64,000 nucleotides of DNA. Source: JBKCUK01 sp046318415. GTDB taxonomy: Bacteria; Pseudomonadota; Alphaproteobacteria; Caedimonadales; Caedimonadaceae. The stretch is taken from NCBI GenBank assembly GCA_046318415.1, contig JBKCUK010000008.1, positions 1-64,000 on the forward strand, written 5' to 3'. Below the pieces are notes generated by a model. The model had not been told where the DNA came from and did not search any database. It worked only from the letters and a program-made list of their open reading frames with translations. The position numbers and the translations under genes are program-made. Of the stretch, positions 1 to 9,067 are shown in pieces. Position 1 is the first letter of the stretch; the number at the start of each line of letters is the position of its first letter.

Positions 1-2220
1 TTCACGCAGCATTTGGCTGTGGGCTGAAACTTTGGTGTTGGCCACCAGACTGTCTTTCGGGTCAAGCAAGCTTGCAATCTGCTGATTCTCGCGAAGAGCG
101 AGGAGATCTGTGATGTTCACATCACCCATAAGGTGCGAGAATGCACCCTGAGTGTGCTGCACAACTTGCTGGAGTTGCTCGAACAGGTAGTGCCAGGCAT
201 TCAAAGGCATATGGATGGACTTGTCCTTGCGCGCCTCTTGAATGACATCCAGCTTGTGCTGCAGGCCTGGTGTCAGCTGTGTCATGTTGTGCTGCACCGC
301 GTCCTCTCGCTTTCTCAACATCTCTTGGTGCACGGCCAGGAAAGAATTTGGATTACCCGCATTGTCAAAGCCAAGGGCCATGTGGATGTATTGTTGCACC
401 TTAGGATCCTCGAGGCCCAGACGGTTGGCGAGTTTCTCGATAAAGTGTTCTCTAAAATGTGCGTCGGCCATCAGGTCTTCAAGGTAAGGCGTGGTGACTT
501 CCTCGTGCGGTGTGCCGATAAGGGCGGCAAAGTATGGGGGGGTTCTATCGCCATATTTGATGGCAATTGCACAATAGCGCAGGAAAGCAGCGTATTTCTG
601 CTCATTGTGTTGGGGCATCCACTGCAAGATATTATACCTAAAATTCTCGTCAGCCATTGCCTCTTCAAGTCGTGAGGCGATCGATGCCTCGTGCGGTGTA
701 CCGATGAGGGCGATAAAATAAACGGGATTTAAATCACCATATTTGATGGCTGCGGCACAGCAACGTTGGTAGGTATCTTGGTTACGCCCAAAAGGCTCGG
801 GTATTCTTGAAATAAAATTGTCCCTGAAACGCTTATCCTCCATGGCAGTTTCAAGTTGCTGATTGCCCATGAGGGCGGCATAGTATGGGGGGTCTGTGTC
901 ACCTTTGCGGATGGCAACGGCGCAGTAGCGCACATAGGCGTCGTGACTCTCTCCGAAACGCTGGCCAATCCGAAACATAAATTCGCGCCTAAAGCTGGAA
1001 TTGGCCATGGCCTTTTCGAATTGCAAGTTGAGGGTTGTCTCGTGCTCCGTGCCGACGATGGCCGAAAAATAGAGGGAATCGTCATCCCCTTTCTTGATGG
1101 CGACAGCACAGTAGTTTTGGTAGGTTTTGTGACTTTGCCCCAAGCGCTCGCGAATCTCAGAAAGAAAATATTTTCTGAAGTGTGGCTTATCCATCGCCTC
1201 TTCAAGTTTCGAAGACACTTCCTTTTCGTACGGTGTATCGATAAGTGCAGCATAGTAAAGGGGCTCCGTATCAACTTTGCTGATGGCATTAGCGCAAAGG
1301 CGCTGGTACTCAGGATTATCCTTTGTGCGCTTGCCTAATGAATGCAAATACCTGTATGTAAAGTGTCGCTCAGCCATGGCGGTGTCCAGCTGCGATGCGA
1401 TGACCGCCTCGTGCGGGGTGCCAAAGAGGGCGGCAAAATGATCAGGGTCTAGGTCGCCTTTTTGGATGGCCATCAGACAGTAACGCTGGTAAGTTTCATC
1501 AGCCTCCCCAAGACGTTCTCTTAGGGAATTCACAAAAGAGCTTCGGAAATACTGAGAAGCCATATCGGCTTCCAGTTGCGACGTGATGGCCGCCTCGTGC
1601 GGCGTGCCCATGAGGGCGGCATAGTATGGGGGTGTTGCCGCTCCATGATTAATGGCATTTACACAGTATCGCCTATAGGTTTCATGGCGATCCCCAAAGC
1701 GATCTCTTATGCCCCACATAAAGACGAAGCTATATACCTTATCTAACAGCGCGCGCTCAAAGTCGCTCTTGAAAGCAGGTTCGTAGGGGGTGTCAATGAT
1801 GGAAGATAAAGATGTGTAAAATTCATCCTCCTGATCTGACTCAAGTTCGCAGATGGTGGCGCCGATGGAAGATGAGGCTATAAAAGCAGCTATGGTTCTG
1901 TTAAGAGGATTATCGTCGTTTAAATTTTGATAGGGATCATAATGTTTTTGATTAAATTTATGGTTGTAACTTTCGAGAAAAGTATATCTAAGGGTGGGGT
2001 TTTTTGAAAGTCTTTCTATAAACTTTGCCTGAAACTCCTGCGATGTTTGATTCTCCTGAATATTGACTCCAAGTGCTGGGTGTGTTGCTGCGAATGTCCT
2101 GGCATAATTTAATTCATCCTCACTCAATGCAATATCAGGAATATCCGTGCCATAGACGTGCGTGCTGCACAGAAGGGAAGCGAGGAGGAGGCTGTGAAGG
2201 GTTGCGCGCTTTAGCATCAT
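1..2220 (-). CDS. Exported protein with tandem 62-residue repeats (partial, 3' end outside window)
   Basis: An uninterrupted frame of 740 codons runs from an ATG pair at 2220 to the window edge without a stop, so the C-terminus is missing. Residues 1-24 form a signal peptide (charged start, Leu-rich core). From about residue 118 to 620 there are about eight tandem units with a period of 61-63 residues (one of 55). Each begins near the motif TYQRYC (residues 180, 242, 304, 365, 427, 482, 545), followed by AIKxGD, YFAALIGTPHE and a LExAMADxxFR segment. The GTPHE element recurs at about 143, 205, 267, 328, 390, 508 and 569. The pattern suggests paired helices, possibly an alpha-solenoid. I do not recognise the family; it is shaped like TPR or Sel1 but the motif differs. 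After the repeats comes a Gln-rich helical region. Function unknown; export and a repeat scaffold suggest a binding or effector role (inference). Confidence 0.85.
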   Translation of the reverse strand, partial: MMLKRATLHSLLLASLLCSTHVYGTDIPDIALSEDELNYARTFAATHPALGVNIQENQTSQEFQAKFIERLSKNPTLRYTFLESYNHKFNQKHYDPYQNLNDDNPLNRTIAAFIASSSIGATICELESDQEDEFYTSLSSIIDTPYEPAFKSDFERALLDKVYSFVFMWGIRDRFGDRHETYRRYCVNAINHGAATPPYYAALMGTPHEAAITSQLEADMASQYFRSSFVNSLRERLGEADETYQRYCLMAIQKGDLDPDHFAALFGTPHEAVIASQLDTAMAERHFTYRYLHSLGKRTKDNPEYQRLCANAISKVDTEPLYYAALIDTPYEKEVSSKLEEAMDKPHFRKYFLSEIRERLGQSHKTYQNYCAVAIKKGDDDSLYFSAIVGTEHETTLNLQFEKAMANSSFRREFMFRIGQRFGESHDAYVRYCAVAIRKGDTDPPYYAALMGNQQLETAMEDKRFRDNFISRIPEPFGRNQDTYQRCCAAAIKYGDLNPVYFIALIGTPHEASIASRLEEAMADENFRYNILQWMPQHNEQKYAAFLRYCAIAIKYGDRTPPYFAALIGTPHEEVTTPYLEDLMADAHFREHFIEKLANRLGLEDPKVQQYIHMALGFDNAGNPNSFLAVHQEMLRKREDAVQHNMTQLTPGLQHKLDVIQEARKDKSIHMPLNAWHYLFEQLQQVVQHTQGAFSHLMGDVNITDLLALRENQQIASLLDPKDSLVANTKVSAHSQMLRE

Positions 2221-2383
2221 ACGTTTCCTTAATTGTCTATCGTGGTCATTTTTGAACAACGAAGCACGATTAGCATTTCCATGTTTGTTATCAAAATATT
2301 TTTATTATTTGCTGAGAATAAATTTGATGGGTCTATCAGGGGTTGAGCGCTTTTTTAATCATGAAGACAGAGGGACACCGCAT

Positions 2384-2411
2384 AAAAAAAGACCCGCGCG
2401 GGGCGGGTCTT
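2384..2411 (-). terminator. Rho-independent terminator of icd
   Basis: A perfect 9-bp inverted repeat (2389-2397 with 2403-2411, 5-nt loop) is followed on the minus strand by a run of T. It lies 35 bp after the icd stop and upstream of the repeat-protein gene, so it separates the two transcripts. Confidence 0.9.
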
Positions 2412-2445
2412 GTATCACGATCAGTAAGGGCTAAAGAATTTAGGC

Positions 2446-3897
2446 TTAGTCTTCGCCTTGGGCCTTTGAATACCCCATCTTGTCGTTATAGATGTGCAAG
2501 AGCTCCATATGGGTCCATGGATGCTTGGTTCCCACAGCCTGCATCAGTTGCAAAACCTGATCTTGGCTGAGGCTCATGGCGTCATCTTTGGTCACAAAGC
2601 GGCAACGGAAAACATCGATCATATCCGGCAATGTGCCTGGATTGGGGTAAACCTTGACGCCGCGGTTCGAGATGATCTTCAATTTCACGGGGCTGTTGGC
2701 GGTGAGTTGCTCTAGGCTGTGGCCCAATTCGTCCGGTGTGCCGGTGTGGGAAACGAACAGGTCGACGCCTGCCACGCGGTGAGTCTTCGCCTTAACGAGG
2801 TCTGGGGCGCTTGGCACTTGTGGCATGTTGATCTTACGGTAGTCGCGCTTAGCCCATGCGCTGGAGGATTTGCCAAAGTTCTTGATGATGGCATCGGTGA
2901 ACTCGGAAGTGCTGACGGCACCACCGTTGTCGCCCTTTACATCGCGGCACGCAATGCCTTGCTCAAGGGTGACCAGCAACGCTTGCTCGATGGTGTTGGC
3001 GGCCTCAAATTCTTCCAGATAACGCAACATCATCACGCCAGAAAGCAATACAGCTGTGGGGTTGATGTTGTTTTTACCCGCATATTTGGGGGCGGAACCG
3101 TGCACTGCTTCGAAAATAGCGATGCCATTGCCAAGGTTGGCACCGGGTGCAAAGCCAAGACCACCGATCAGGCCTGAGCCCAGATCCGAGAGAATATCGC
3201 CATTCATATTGGTGGTGACAATCACATCAAACTTCTCAGGGAAGCGAACCAGTTGGTGGGCGCAGTTGTCGACGATGATGTGTTGCGCATTAATGTCTGG
3301 GTATTCTTTCGCGATTTCTTCAAAGGCGCTTTTCAGCATGCCCTCAGAGAACTTCATGATGTTTGCTTTTGTGGCGCAATGCACAGTCTTGCGTCCCTCA
3401 GAGCGGGCGAACTCAAAAGCAGTGCGCACAATCTTTTCACAGCCTTTACGCGAGATAATCTTCAGGGTTTGGGCAACACCTGGAGACTGCATATGTTCAA
3501 TACCTGCATAGAGATCTTCGACGTTTTCGCGCACGATTACAAGGTCAACTCCACGACCGGAATAGGGGGAGGGGACGCCCGGAAACTCGCGCACAGGGCG
3601 GATATTGGCATATGTCTCAAACAGTTTACGCAGCGTCACGTTGGCGCTTTTTTCACCAAATCCGACGGGGGTCTCAAGCGGACCCTTCAAAACCACGCGG
3701 TTGCGCTTGATGGATTCAATGGTCTCGGCAGGAACGCCTGAAGGGAGACCTTTTTTGAAAACTTCTGCTCCCGCCTCGCACTCTTCCCAATGAATCTTAA
3801 CGCCGCTGGCATCAATAATCTTGCGTGTCGCGCTCACCACCTCTGGGCCAATACCGTCGCCGTAAATGATGCTGACGTTGTGCGTCTTACCTGACAT
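2446..3897 (-). CDS. icd: Isocitrate dehydrogenase, Rickettsia-type with C-terminal extension
   Basis: The 483-residue protein is a cytosolic TCA-cycle enzyme that oxidatively decarboxylates isocitrate to 2-oxoglutarate. It starts with the isopropylmalate/isocitrate dehydrogenase fold signature YGDGIGPEV (residues 12-20). The substrate-binding segment SANVTLRK is at 84-91, and the dinucleotide and metal region with NMNGDILSDLGSG lies near residue 230. The catalytic core ends near residue 340. An extra domain of about 140 residues follows, as in the longer dehydrogenases of Rickettsia and Thermus. Cofactor preference (NAD or NADP) cannot be settled by eye. It lies 59 bp downstream of kdsB on the same strand and ends at a strong terminator. 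Confidence 0.93.
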   Translation of the reverse strand: MSGKTHNVSIIYGDGIGPEVVSATRKIIDASGVKIHWEECEAGAEVFKKGLPSGVPAETIESIKRNRVVLKGPLETPVGFGEKSANVTLRKLFETYANIRPVREFPGVPSPYSGRGVDLVIVRENVEDLYAGIEHMQSPGVAQTLKIISRKGCEKIVRTAFEFARSEGRKTVHCATKANIMKFSEGMLKSAFEEIAKEYPDINAQHIIVDNCAHQLVRFPEKFDVIVTTNMNGDILSDLGSGLIGGLGFAPGANLGNGIAIFEAVHGSAPKYAGKNNINPTAVLLSGVMMLRYLEEFEAANTIEQALLVTLEQGIACRDVKGDNGGAVSTSEFTDAIIKNFGKSSSAWAKRDYRKINMPQVPSAPDLVKAKTHRVAGVDLFVSHTGTPDELGHSLEQLTANSPVKLKIISNRGVKVYPNPGTLPDMIDVFRCRFVTKDDAMSLSQDQVLQLMQAVGTKHPWTHMELLHIYNDKMGYSKAQGED

Positions 3898-3956
3898 GGG
3901 TATCTCCTTCTCTCTAACGGTCAGTTTTCAACTAAATGATGCTTTGGGTCTACTTT

Positions 3957-4694
3957 CTAGGACTTTGTCTTAAAAAATCCTTGCGCACGGGCAAGATCTT
4001 CTGCCGTGTCCACTTCGATGGGGGTGCAGGAAACCACTGCGGCTCCTATGCGCATACCCGCCTCAAGTGCACGTAGTTGCTCAAGTTTTTCGCGAAGCTC
4101 TAAGGTGGTGGGGGCCAAATTCACGTAGGTTTTGAGCGCTTCACGGTGGTAGGCATAGACGCCCATATGTTGATGGTGTGGGCCTTCTCCTGAAGGAGCC
4201 AGAGAGCGGGTGAAATAAAGGGCAGGGCGAAGCGCGTCCTGCTCATCTCCTCCCAAAACAGCTTTCACAACGCTTGGGCGCTGCAGTTCTTCCTGGTCGT
4301 CATTGAGGCGGACCAGGGTGCCAATGGCAAAGCGTGGATCGTTCAACGGCTTGATGGCGGCTGCGATCACATGGGGCTCAAGGGTTGGCAGGTCACCCTG
4401 CAGATTGATGATCACCTCATAAGCACCCAAGGGGTCATAAGCGCAGGCTGCGGCATAAACGCGGTCTGAGCCAGAGGCAAGGGCCGCGTCAGTCATGACG
4501 ACTTCACCGCCGTGGGCTTTGACCGGCTGGGCGACCTCGTCACTGTCGGTCGCCACAATCACAGGGCCGATGTTCGCAGATTGAGCCGCTTCCATCACGC
4601 GCACAACCATCGGTTTGCCGTCAATGTCCGCAAGAGGCTTACGTGGCAGTCGCGTCGAGCCTAAGCGGGCAGGAATCACAACAAGGCTTTTCAT
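3957..4694 (-). CDS. kdsB: 3-deoxy-manno-octulosonate cytidylyltransferase
   Basis: KdsB makes CMP-Kdo from CTP and Kdo for lipopolysaccharide inner core synthesis. The nucleotidyltransferase signature VIPARLGSTRLPRKPL is near the N-terminus, followed by ATDSDEV, the INLQGDLP segment and HMGVYAYHREAL, all typical of the family. I chose the ATG at 4694 (245 residues) because it follows an AGAGAG ribosome-binding site and starts with MKSLVVIPAR; a start 30 bp upstream at 4724 is possible but adds an atypical tail. It is divergent from the HAD/UbiA-like gene and probably co-transcribed with icd. Its presence implies this intracellular organism still makes Kdo-containing LPS. Confidence 0.93.
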   Translation of the reverse strand: MKSLVVIPARLGSTRLPRKPLADIDGKPMVVRVMEAAQSANIGPVIVATDSDEVAQPVKAHGGEVVMTDAALASGSDRVYAAACAYDPLGAYEVIINLQGDLPTLEPHVIAAAIKPLNDPRFAIGTLVRLNDDQEELQRPSVVKAVLGGDEQDALRPALYFTRSLAPSGEGPHHQHMGVYAYHREALKTYVNLAPTTLELREKLEQLRALEAGMRIGAAVVSCTPIEVDTAEDLARAQGFFKTKS

Positions 4695-4812
4695 CTCTCT
4701 ATCTTTAGTTCTGATACAATCCATAAACTATTGCCTAGGAATGACTGATTTTGCGTTGACGCACAAGGGCGTAAACGGCAGATTGGCCACAAAAGATACA
4801 AGAGTTTATCCC

Positions 4813-5811
4813 ATGGACAAGTCACATCTGCCTTTATGCGTCGATCTTGATGGAACTTTTTTGCGCACAGATGTGATTTCTGAGGCACTGATTGTGTTTC
4901 TGCGTGGACGCCCTTGGCGCCTCTTTCGGGTTCTCGCCTGGTTGCTGCGCGGACGCGCCCACATGAAGGCACAATTGGCCCGTGAGGTGTGTCTTGATGT
5001 CAAGAGCCTTCCAATTAACGAACGCATTCTGGATTTGATCACTGAAAGCCGCAAAGCTGGCCAGCAAGTGATCCTGGTGACCGCAGCCGATGCCCAGGTT
5101 GCGCGGCAAGTGGCCGAGGCTTGGCCAGTTTTCGATGACATCATGGCCAGTGATGGCACATTCAACCTTCGCGCCGCCAATAAAGCGCAAGCCTTGGTGG
5201 AGCGATTTGGCAAGCATAGGTTTATTTATGTGGGCAATGCAAAGCCCGATATCCCTGTGTGGGCCGTCAGTGCTGAGGCTATTGGGATCAATTTAACCCC
5301 CATGACCGCCCATCGTCTGCGGCGCCTTGGGGTTCCGTTCAAAGTGATTGCCGAGAATATCCATCGCGACCTTTTCCATGGAATGGGGGCCTATCCTTTT
5401 TTGGCAGCACCCTTTGGTGTTGCGCTTATCAAAATGGTGCAAAAAGACTGGCCAAGCGTCTCCTTTTCCCTTGCCCTGGGGTGTTTGCTTCAGGCTTTTT
5501 ATTTTCTTTACTTTGCCATGCGTACTGATCTTCTGCGGCTGACCGCCTCCCAGCAGACCAAAAAAAGCCAAGACTTCGCGACGGGCGCTGTTCCGCTGAC
5601 CTTCGCCATGAAGGGCTGTCTTTCTTGGGCTGGCCTCAGCCTTTTTTGCATGGGCCAACTGGGGTCAATTAGGCTTGGAACAGCTTGGCTGATTTTTTTC
5701 TTGGCCCAGGCGATGGTGACTATTGGCTGTGCCCATCGTGGGAAAAAATATTTTTTGTTCTCGGCCTTTTTAACCGCGCTTTTCCTGCTGAGCGCGATGA
5801 TTCTTGCCTGA
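4813..5811 (+). CDS. HAD phosphatase fused to a degenerate UbiA-like membrane domain
   Basis: The 332-residue protein begins with a HAD domain: DLDGTFLRTD (motif I), ILVTAADAQ (motif II), then a Lys before YVGNAKPDIPVW (motif III/IV, with Asn where GD is usual). The C-terminal 150 residues are hydrophobic with about four or five membrane segments. They contain a stretch (RTDLLRLTA...FATGAVP) that lines up with the UbiA prenyltransferase motif NDLLDLxxDR...PFASGA, but the Asp residues needed for Mg-diphosphate binding are mostly replaced. The second half of a UbiA fold also appears to be missing. Typical HAD-UbiA proteins are near 480 residues. I infer a shortened, probably prenyltransferase-dead derivative. 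The start at 4813 puts the HAD motif near the N-terminus; 4741 is an alternative. Confidence 0.65.
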   Translation: MDKSHLPLCVDLDGTFLRTDVISEALIVFLRGRPWRLFRVLAWLLRGRAHMKAQLAREVCLDVKSLPINERILDLITESRKAGQQVILVTAADAQVARQVAEAWPVFDDIMASDGTFNLRAANKAQALVERFGKHRFIYVGNAKPDIPVWAVSAEAIGINLTPMTAHRLRRLGVPFKVIAENIHRDLFHGMGAYPFLAAPFGVALIKMVQKDWPSVSFSLALGCLLQAFYFLYFAMRTDLLRLTASQQTKKSQDFATGAVPLTFAMKGCLSWAGLSLFCMGQLGSIRLGTAWLIFFLAQAMVTIGCAHRGKKYFLFSAFLTALFLLSAMILA

Positions 5812-6015
5812 AGGGTACTGCTTTTTTTAGTCCGTTCACGGCCTGCAATTCGCATAAAGAATAGCTGGCTAAGATCATTGCTTTCATTCTCAGGGCATAA
5901 TCCATGCCATAACTTCAAAATCACCCCCATTTTCGGTTGAAAACCCCAAGTCCATTCGCTCTAGCGTGGGCAAATGTTCTATGAAGAATTCAACAAAATA
6001 TAAGGGGAGGAATTA

Positions 6016-7230
6016 ATGGGAAACCATAAATTATGGTGGCAGAAGTTCTTTGCGCCACAGCAAAAAGCCAGTCAAGTATCCGCCATGGTGGCCTGTGGCC
6101 AAGTGGGGCGCGCGGTTCATACACCACGCCAATTTGAAGCGCTGGTCCAAGAAGGTTATCAAAAGAATGTTATCGTCTACCGCGCGGTGAACTTGATCGC
6201 CAGAGGCATCGCCAGTGTGCCATGGCGCCTTTATGACAAAAACACCGAAATCTCTGAACATCCCATGCTGCGCCTGTTGCAGCAGCCGAATCCAACCCAA
6301 GCAGGATCTTCGCTAATTGAGTCCCTTGCCTCCTATTGGTTGTTGTCAGGCAACAGCTATTTGGAGTGCGTGGAAAATGGTGCTGACCTTCCCGCAGAGC
6401 TTTATGTGCTGCGCCCAGACCGCGTTAAACTTGTCCCGGGGCATCAGGGCCAGGTTCTGGCCTATGAATACAGTGTGGGCGGCCGGATGCGACGTTTGAA
6501 TGTCAATCCCATGACCGGGCGTTCACCAGTGATGCAGCTGAAGTTTTTTCATCCCATGAATGATTGGTACGGGATGAGCCCCCTTGAAGCCGCTGCCTTA
6601 AGCATTGATCAACACAATGCGGTGGTGAGTCACAACCTGTCGTTGATTCAAAATGGTGGACGCCCCTCGGGCGCGCTCATTGTCGGTAAGGGGGGGAAAC
6701 AGACCTACCTCACCCAGGAAGAGCGCGAAGAATTACAGCAAAGCGTCAAGTCCCTATATGAGGGCGGCAAAAATGCTGGCCGCATTATGGTTATGGAGGG
6801 TGATTTAGAATGGCGTGAAATGGGCTTGTCACCTAAGGATATGGACTTTTCCGAGGGCAGGAACTTGTCGGCCCGGGAGATTGCTCAGGCCTTTGGCGTC
6901 CCACCCATGTTAGTGGGGGTGCCAGGCGATGCCACCTTTGCCAACTACCGCGAAGCCCGCTTTCATCTGTGGGAGGACACCATCCTTCCCTTGGTGGACC
7001 ACTTAACCGATGAATTGAATCTGTGGCTGGTGCCCCGTTTTGGCCGCGATTTGAAGCTTTCCTATGATATCGAGGGCATCCCAGCCCTGGCGCCCCGACG
7101 GGAAGAAGCTTGGGCCAAGCTCAATGCGGCCTCGTTCCTAACGGTCAATGAAAAGCGCAGTGCTGTGGGCTATGGCCCCCTGGTGTCAGGTGATGAGGAC
7201 AAGGCGCAAGGAGATACTCATGCTCGTTAA
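6016..7230 (+). CDS. Phage portal protein, HK97 family
   Basis: This 404-residue protein matches HK97-type portals, the dodecameric ring through which DNA enters and leaves the capsid. Recognisable segments are VYRAVNLIARGIASVPW near residue 55, PNPTQAGSSLIES, HPMNDWYGMSPLEAA, the SLIQNGGRPSGAL segment and EIAQAFGVPPMLVGVPGDATFANYREAR towards the C-terminus. A strong ribosome-binding site (GGGGAGGAA) precedes the ATG. It opens the phage-derived cassette. No terminase gene lies upstream: the preceding 200 bp are non-coding and follow a host-type gene. The last 11 bp overlap the protease gene, indicating translational coupling. Confidence 0.92.
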   Translation: MGNHKLWWQKFFAPQQKASQVSAMVACGQVGRAVHTPRQFEALVQEGYQKNVIVYRAVNLIARGIASVPWRLYDKNTEISEHPMLRLLQQPNPTQAGSSLIESLASYWLLSGNSYLECVENGADLPAELYVLRPDRVKLVPGHQGQVLAYEYSVGGRMRRLNVNPMTGRSPVMQLKFFHPMNDWYGMSPLEAAALSIDQHNAVVSHNLSLIQNGGRPSGALIVGKGGKQTYLTQEEREELQQSVKSLYEGGKNAGRIMVMEGDLEWREMGLSPKDMDFSEGRNLSAREIAQAFGVPPMLVGVPGDATFANYREARFHLWEDTILPLVDHLTDELNLWLVPRFGRDLKLSYDIEGIPALAPRREEAWAKLNAASFLTVNEKRSAVGYGPLVSGDEDKAQGDTHAR

Positions 7231-7756
7231 AACCCTACCCTTAGATACCAAATCGTTGGATGATCAGGGGATCTTCCGCGGCTATGCCAGCGTGTTTAAT
7301 GTCCTGGACCATCAAGGAGATCGGGTCTTGAAGGGCGCTTTTCAGGCCTCTTTAAGCCGTCGCATGCAAGAGGGCAATGTGCCAAAAATGCTGTGGCAGC
7401 ACGACCCCAAAGAGCCCATTGGGATTTGGCGCACCCTTCGCGAGGACAACCATGGTCTTTTTGTGGAGGGCAGATTATTGATGAATGTGCGTCGTGCCCA
7501 AGAAGCCTATGCCTTGCTTAAAACCGGCGTCATCCAAGGTCTTTCCATCGGATTCACCATTGAAGATTCCGCCCGCCTTGCCGATGGCGTGCGCTATTTA
7601 AAAAGCATTGATTTGCATGAAATTTCCCTGGTTACCTTTGCGGCCAATCAAGCCGCCAAAGTGCTGGGTGTTAAACATGCTTTCCCAGTTTCGGTGCAAG
7701 ACAACCGAATCACGGCGGATCGCCGCAACAAAAATAACAATGTCAGTGAACACTAA
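7220..7756 (+). CDS. Prohead protease, HK97 family (peptidase family S78)
   Basis: The 178-residue product matches HK97-type prohead serine proteases, which cleave the capsid delta domain during maturation. It has FRGYASVFNVLDHQGDRVL near the N-terminus, the putative catalytic His in LWQHDPKEPIG and the putative catalytic Ser in GLSIGF, then LHEISLVTFAAN. The start at 7220 follows AAGGAG at good spacing and overlaps the portal stop by 11 bp. The capsid gene follows 12 bp downstream. Gene order portal-protease-capsid is the standard head module. Confidence 0.92.
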   Translation: MLVKTLPLDTKSLDDQGIFRGYASVFNVLDHQGDRVLKGAFQASLSRRMQEGNVPKMLWQHDPKEPIGIWRTLREDNHGLFVEGRLLMNVRRAQEAYALLKTGVIQGLSIGFTIEDSARLADGVRYLKSIDLHEISLVTFAANQAAKVLGVKHAFPVSVQDNRITADRRNKNNNVSEH

Positions 7757-7768
7757 CGGAGGAAAACA

Positions 7769-8980
7769 ATGACCCAACAACTACATCCTGTTGAAGAGAT
7801 GAATCAGTCCTTTGCCGAATTCAAAGCGACCCAGACAGAGTACCAGGCAGACCTTGAACACAAGGGCCGTGCCGACGGTCTTTATGACGCCAAGCTGGAG
7901 CGCATCAATCATGATATTGAACGTGCCTACGACTGTTTGAAAAATCTTGAACTTGCTGCACGGCGCCCGCTGCTGACCGAGGCCCATGACCTTCCCCATG
8001 GCTGGGCCCAGCACAAGAGTGCATTTTTGAACTATGTGCGCAAGGGAGATGAGGCGTCTCTTTTACAGCTTGAAGCAAAATCCCTTTCGGCCGCATCCGA
8101 TGCCGATGGAGGCTATGCCATCCCGCAAGTGCTGCATGAACGTCTGCAAACCACCCTGGATACCTTGTCCCCCATGCGTCGTTTAGCGAGCGTCATGACG
8201 GTGTCAAGCAGTGCAGTGGACCTGTTGGTGAACCAAAACCAAGCCGATGCGGGATGGGCTGCCGAGACCGATGCGCGCAATCCAAGTGAGACACCCAAAT
8301 TGGGCAAGGTGCGCATTCCCGTACATGAACTTTATGCCCGCCCACGTGCCACGCAAAAGCTGCTTGATGATGCGGTCATTGATGTGGAATCTTGGTTGAT
8401 GGAGCGCATTGCCCTGCGTCTTGCACAGCTGGAAAACCAGGCCTTCTTGCGGGGCGATGGCCAAAACAAACCCAAGGGTATCCTCAGCTATGAAAGCGTC
8501 CCAGTGGGCCAGGGCTCATGGGGCAAGTTTGAAGCCCTCAAGACCGGGGTTAACGGCGCCTTTGCCGAAGAAAATCCAGCCGACGTGTTACTTGAGGCTG
8601 TGGCAGCGTTAGAACCGCGCTATCTCAATGGCGCCACATGGCTCATGTCTCGCTCGGCGCTTGCGGCATGTCGTAAGCTGAAAGACCAAAACGGCCATTA
8701 CCTGTGGCAGCCCGGCCTGGGTGGATCTGCCACCTCAACCTTGCTGGGTCATACGGTTGAGGTCATGGAGGAAATGCCAGCTGTCCTCAGTGGTCAAGCC
8801 AGTGTCGGCATTGTGTTTGGTCATTTCCGCGAAGCCTATCAGATTGTTGATCGTCAGGATTTGCGCGTTTTGCGTGATCCGTATTCCGCCAAGCCTTATG
8901 TGGAGTTCTATACCTCGAAAAGGGTGGGGGGCGATGTCATTAATTTTGATGCGCTCAAGTGGATTAATTTTGCTGAATAA
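7769..8980 (+). CDS. Major capsid protein, HK97 fold
   Basis: The 403-residue protein has the layout of HK97 major capsid proteins. The N-terminal 115 residues are helical and charged (delta or scaffold domain, expected to be removed by the neighbouring protease). The mature part starts around SLSAASDADGGYAIPQ. It continues with MRRLASVMTVSSSAVDLLVN, VPVHELYARPRATQKLLDDA, a LENQAFLRGDGQNKPKGIL segment and the C-terminal DLRVLRDPYSAKPYVEFYTSKRVGG. All core regions are present, so the gene looks intact. A GGAGGAAAAC site precedes the ATG. Confidence 0.93.
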   Translation: MTQQLHPVEEMNQSFAEFKATQTEYQADLEHKGRADGLYDAKLERINHDIERAYDCLKNLELAARRPLLTEAHDLPHGWAQHKSAFLNYVRKGDEASLLQLEAKSLSAASDADGGYAIPQVLHERLQTTLDTLSPMRRLASVMTVSSSAVDLLVNQNQADAGWAAETDARNPSETPKLGKVRIPVHELYARPRATQKLLDDAVIDVESWLMERIALRLAQLENQAFLRGDGQNKPKGILSYESVPVGQGSWGKFEALKTGVNGAFAEENPADVLLEAVAALEPRYLNGATWLMSRSALAACRKLKDQNGHYLWQPGLGGSATSTLLGHTVEVMEEMPAVLSGQASVGIVFGHFREAYQIVDRQDLRVLRDPYSAKPYVEFYTSKRVGGDVINFDALKWINFAE

Positions 8981-9067
8981 CGTCAGCTTGGGAGAGGGGG
9001 CCTTAATGGCCCCTTTGCTTGATTTTATAACTGCAGCATACTAGAGCAAAAAATCAGGGAGAATTAA

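Noticed and set aside
729..1338. Two long frames opposite or out of frame with the repeat protein
   Set aside because: They overlap the 740-codon exported frame, whose signal peptide and regular repeats make it the real gene.
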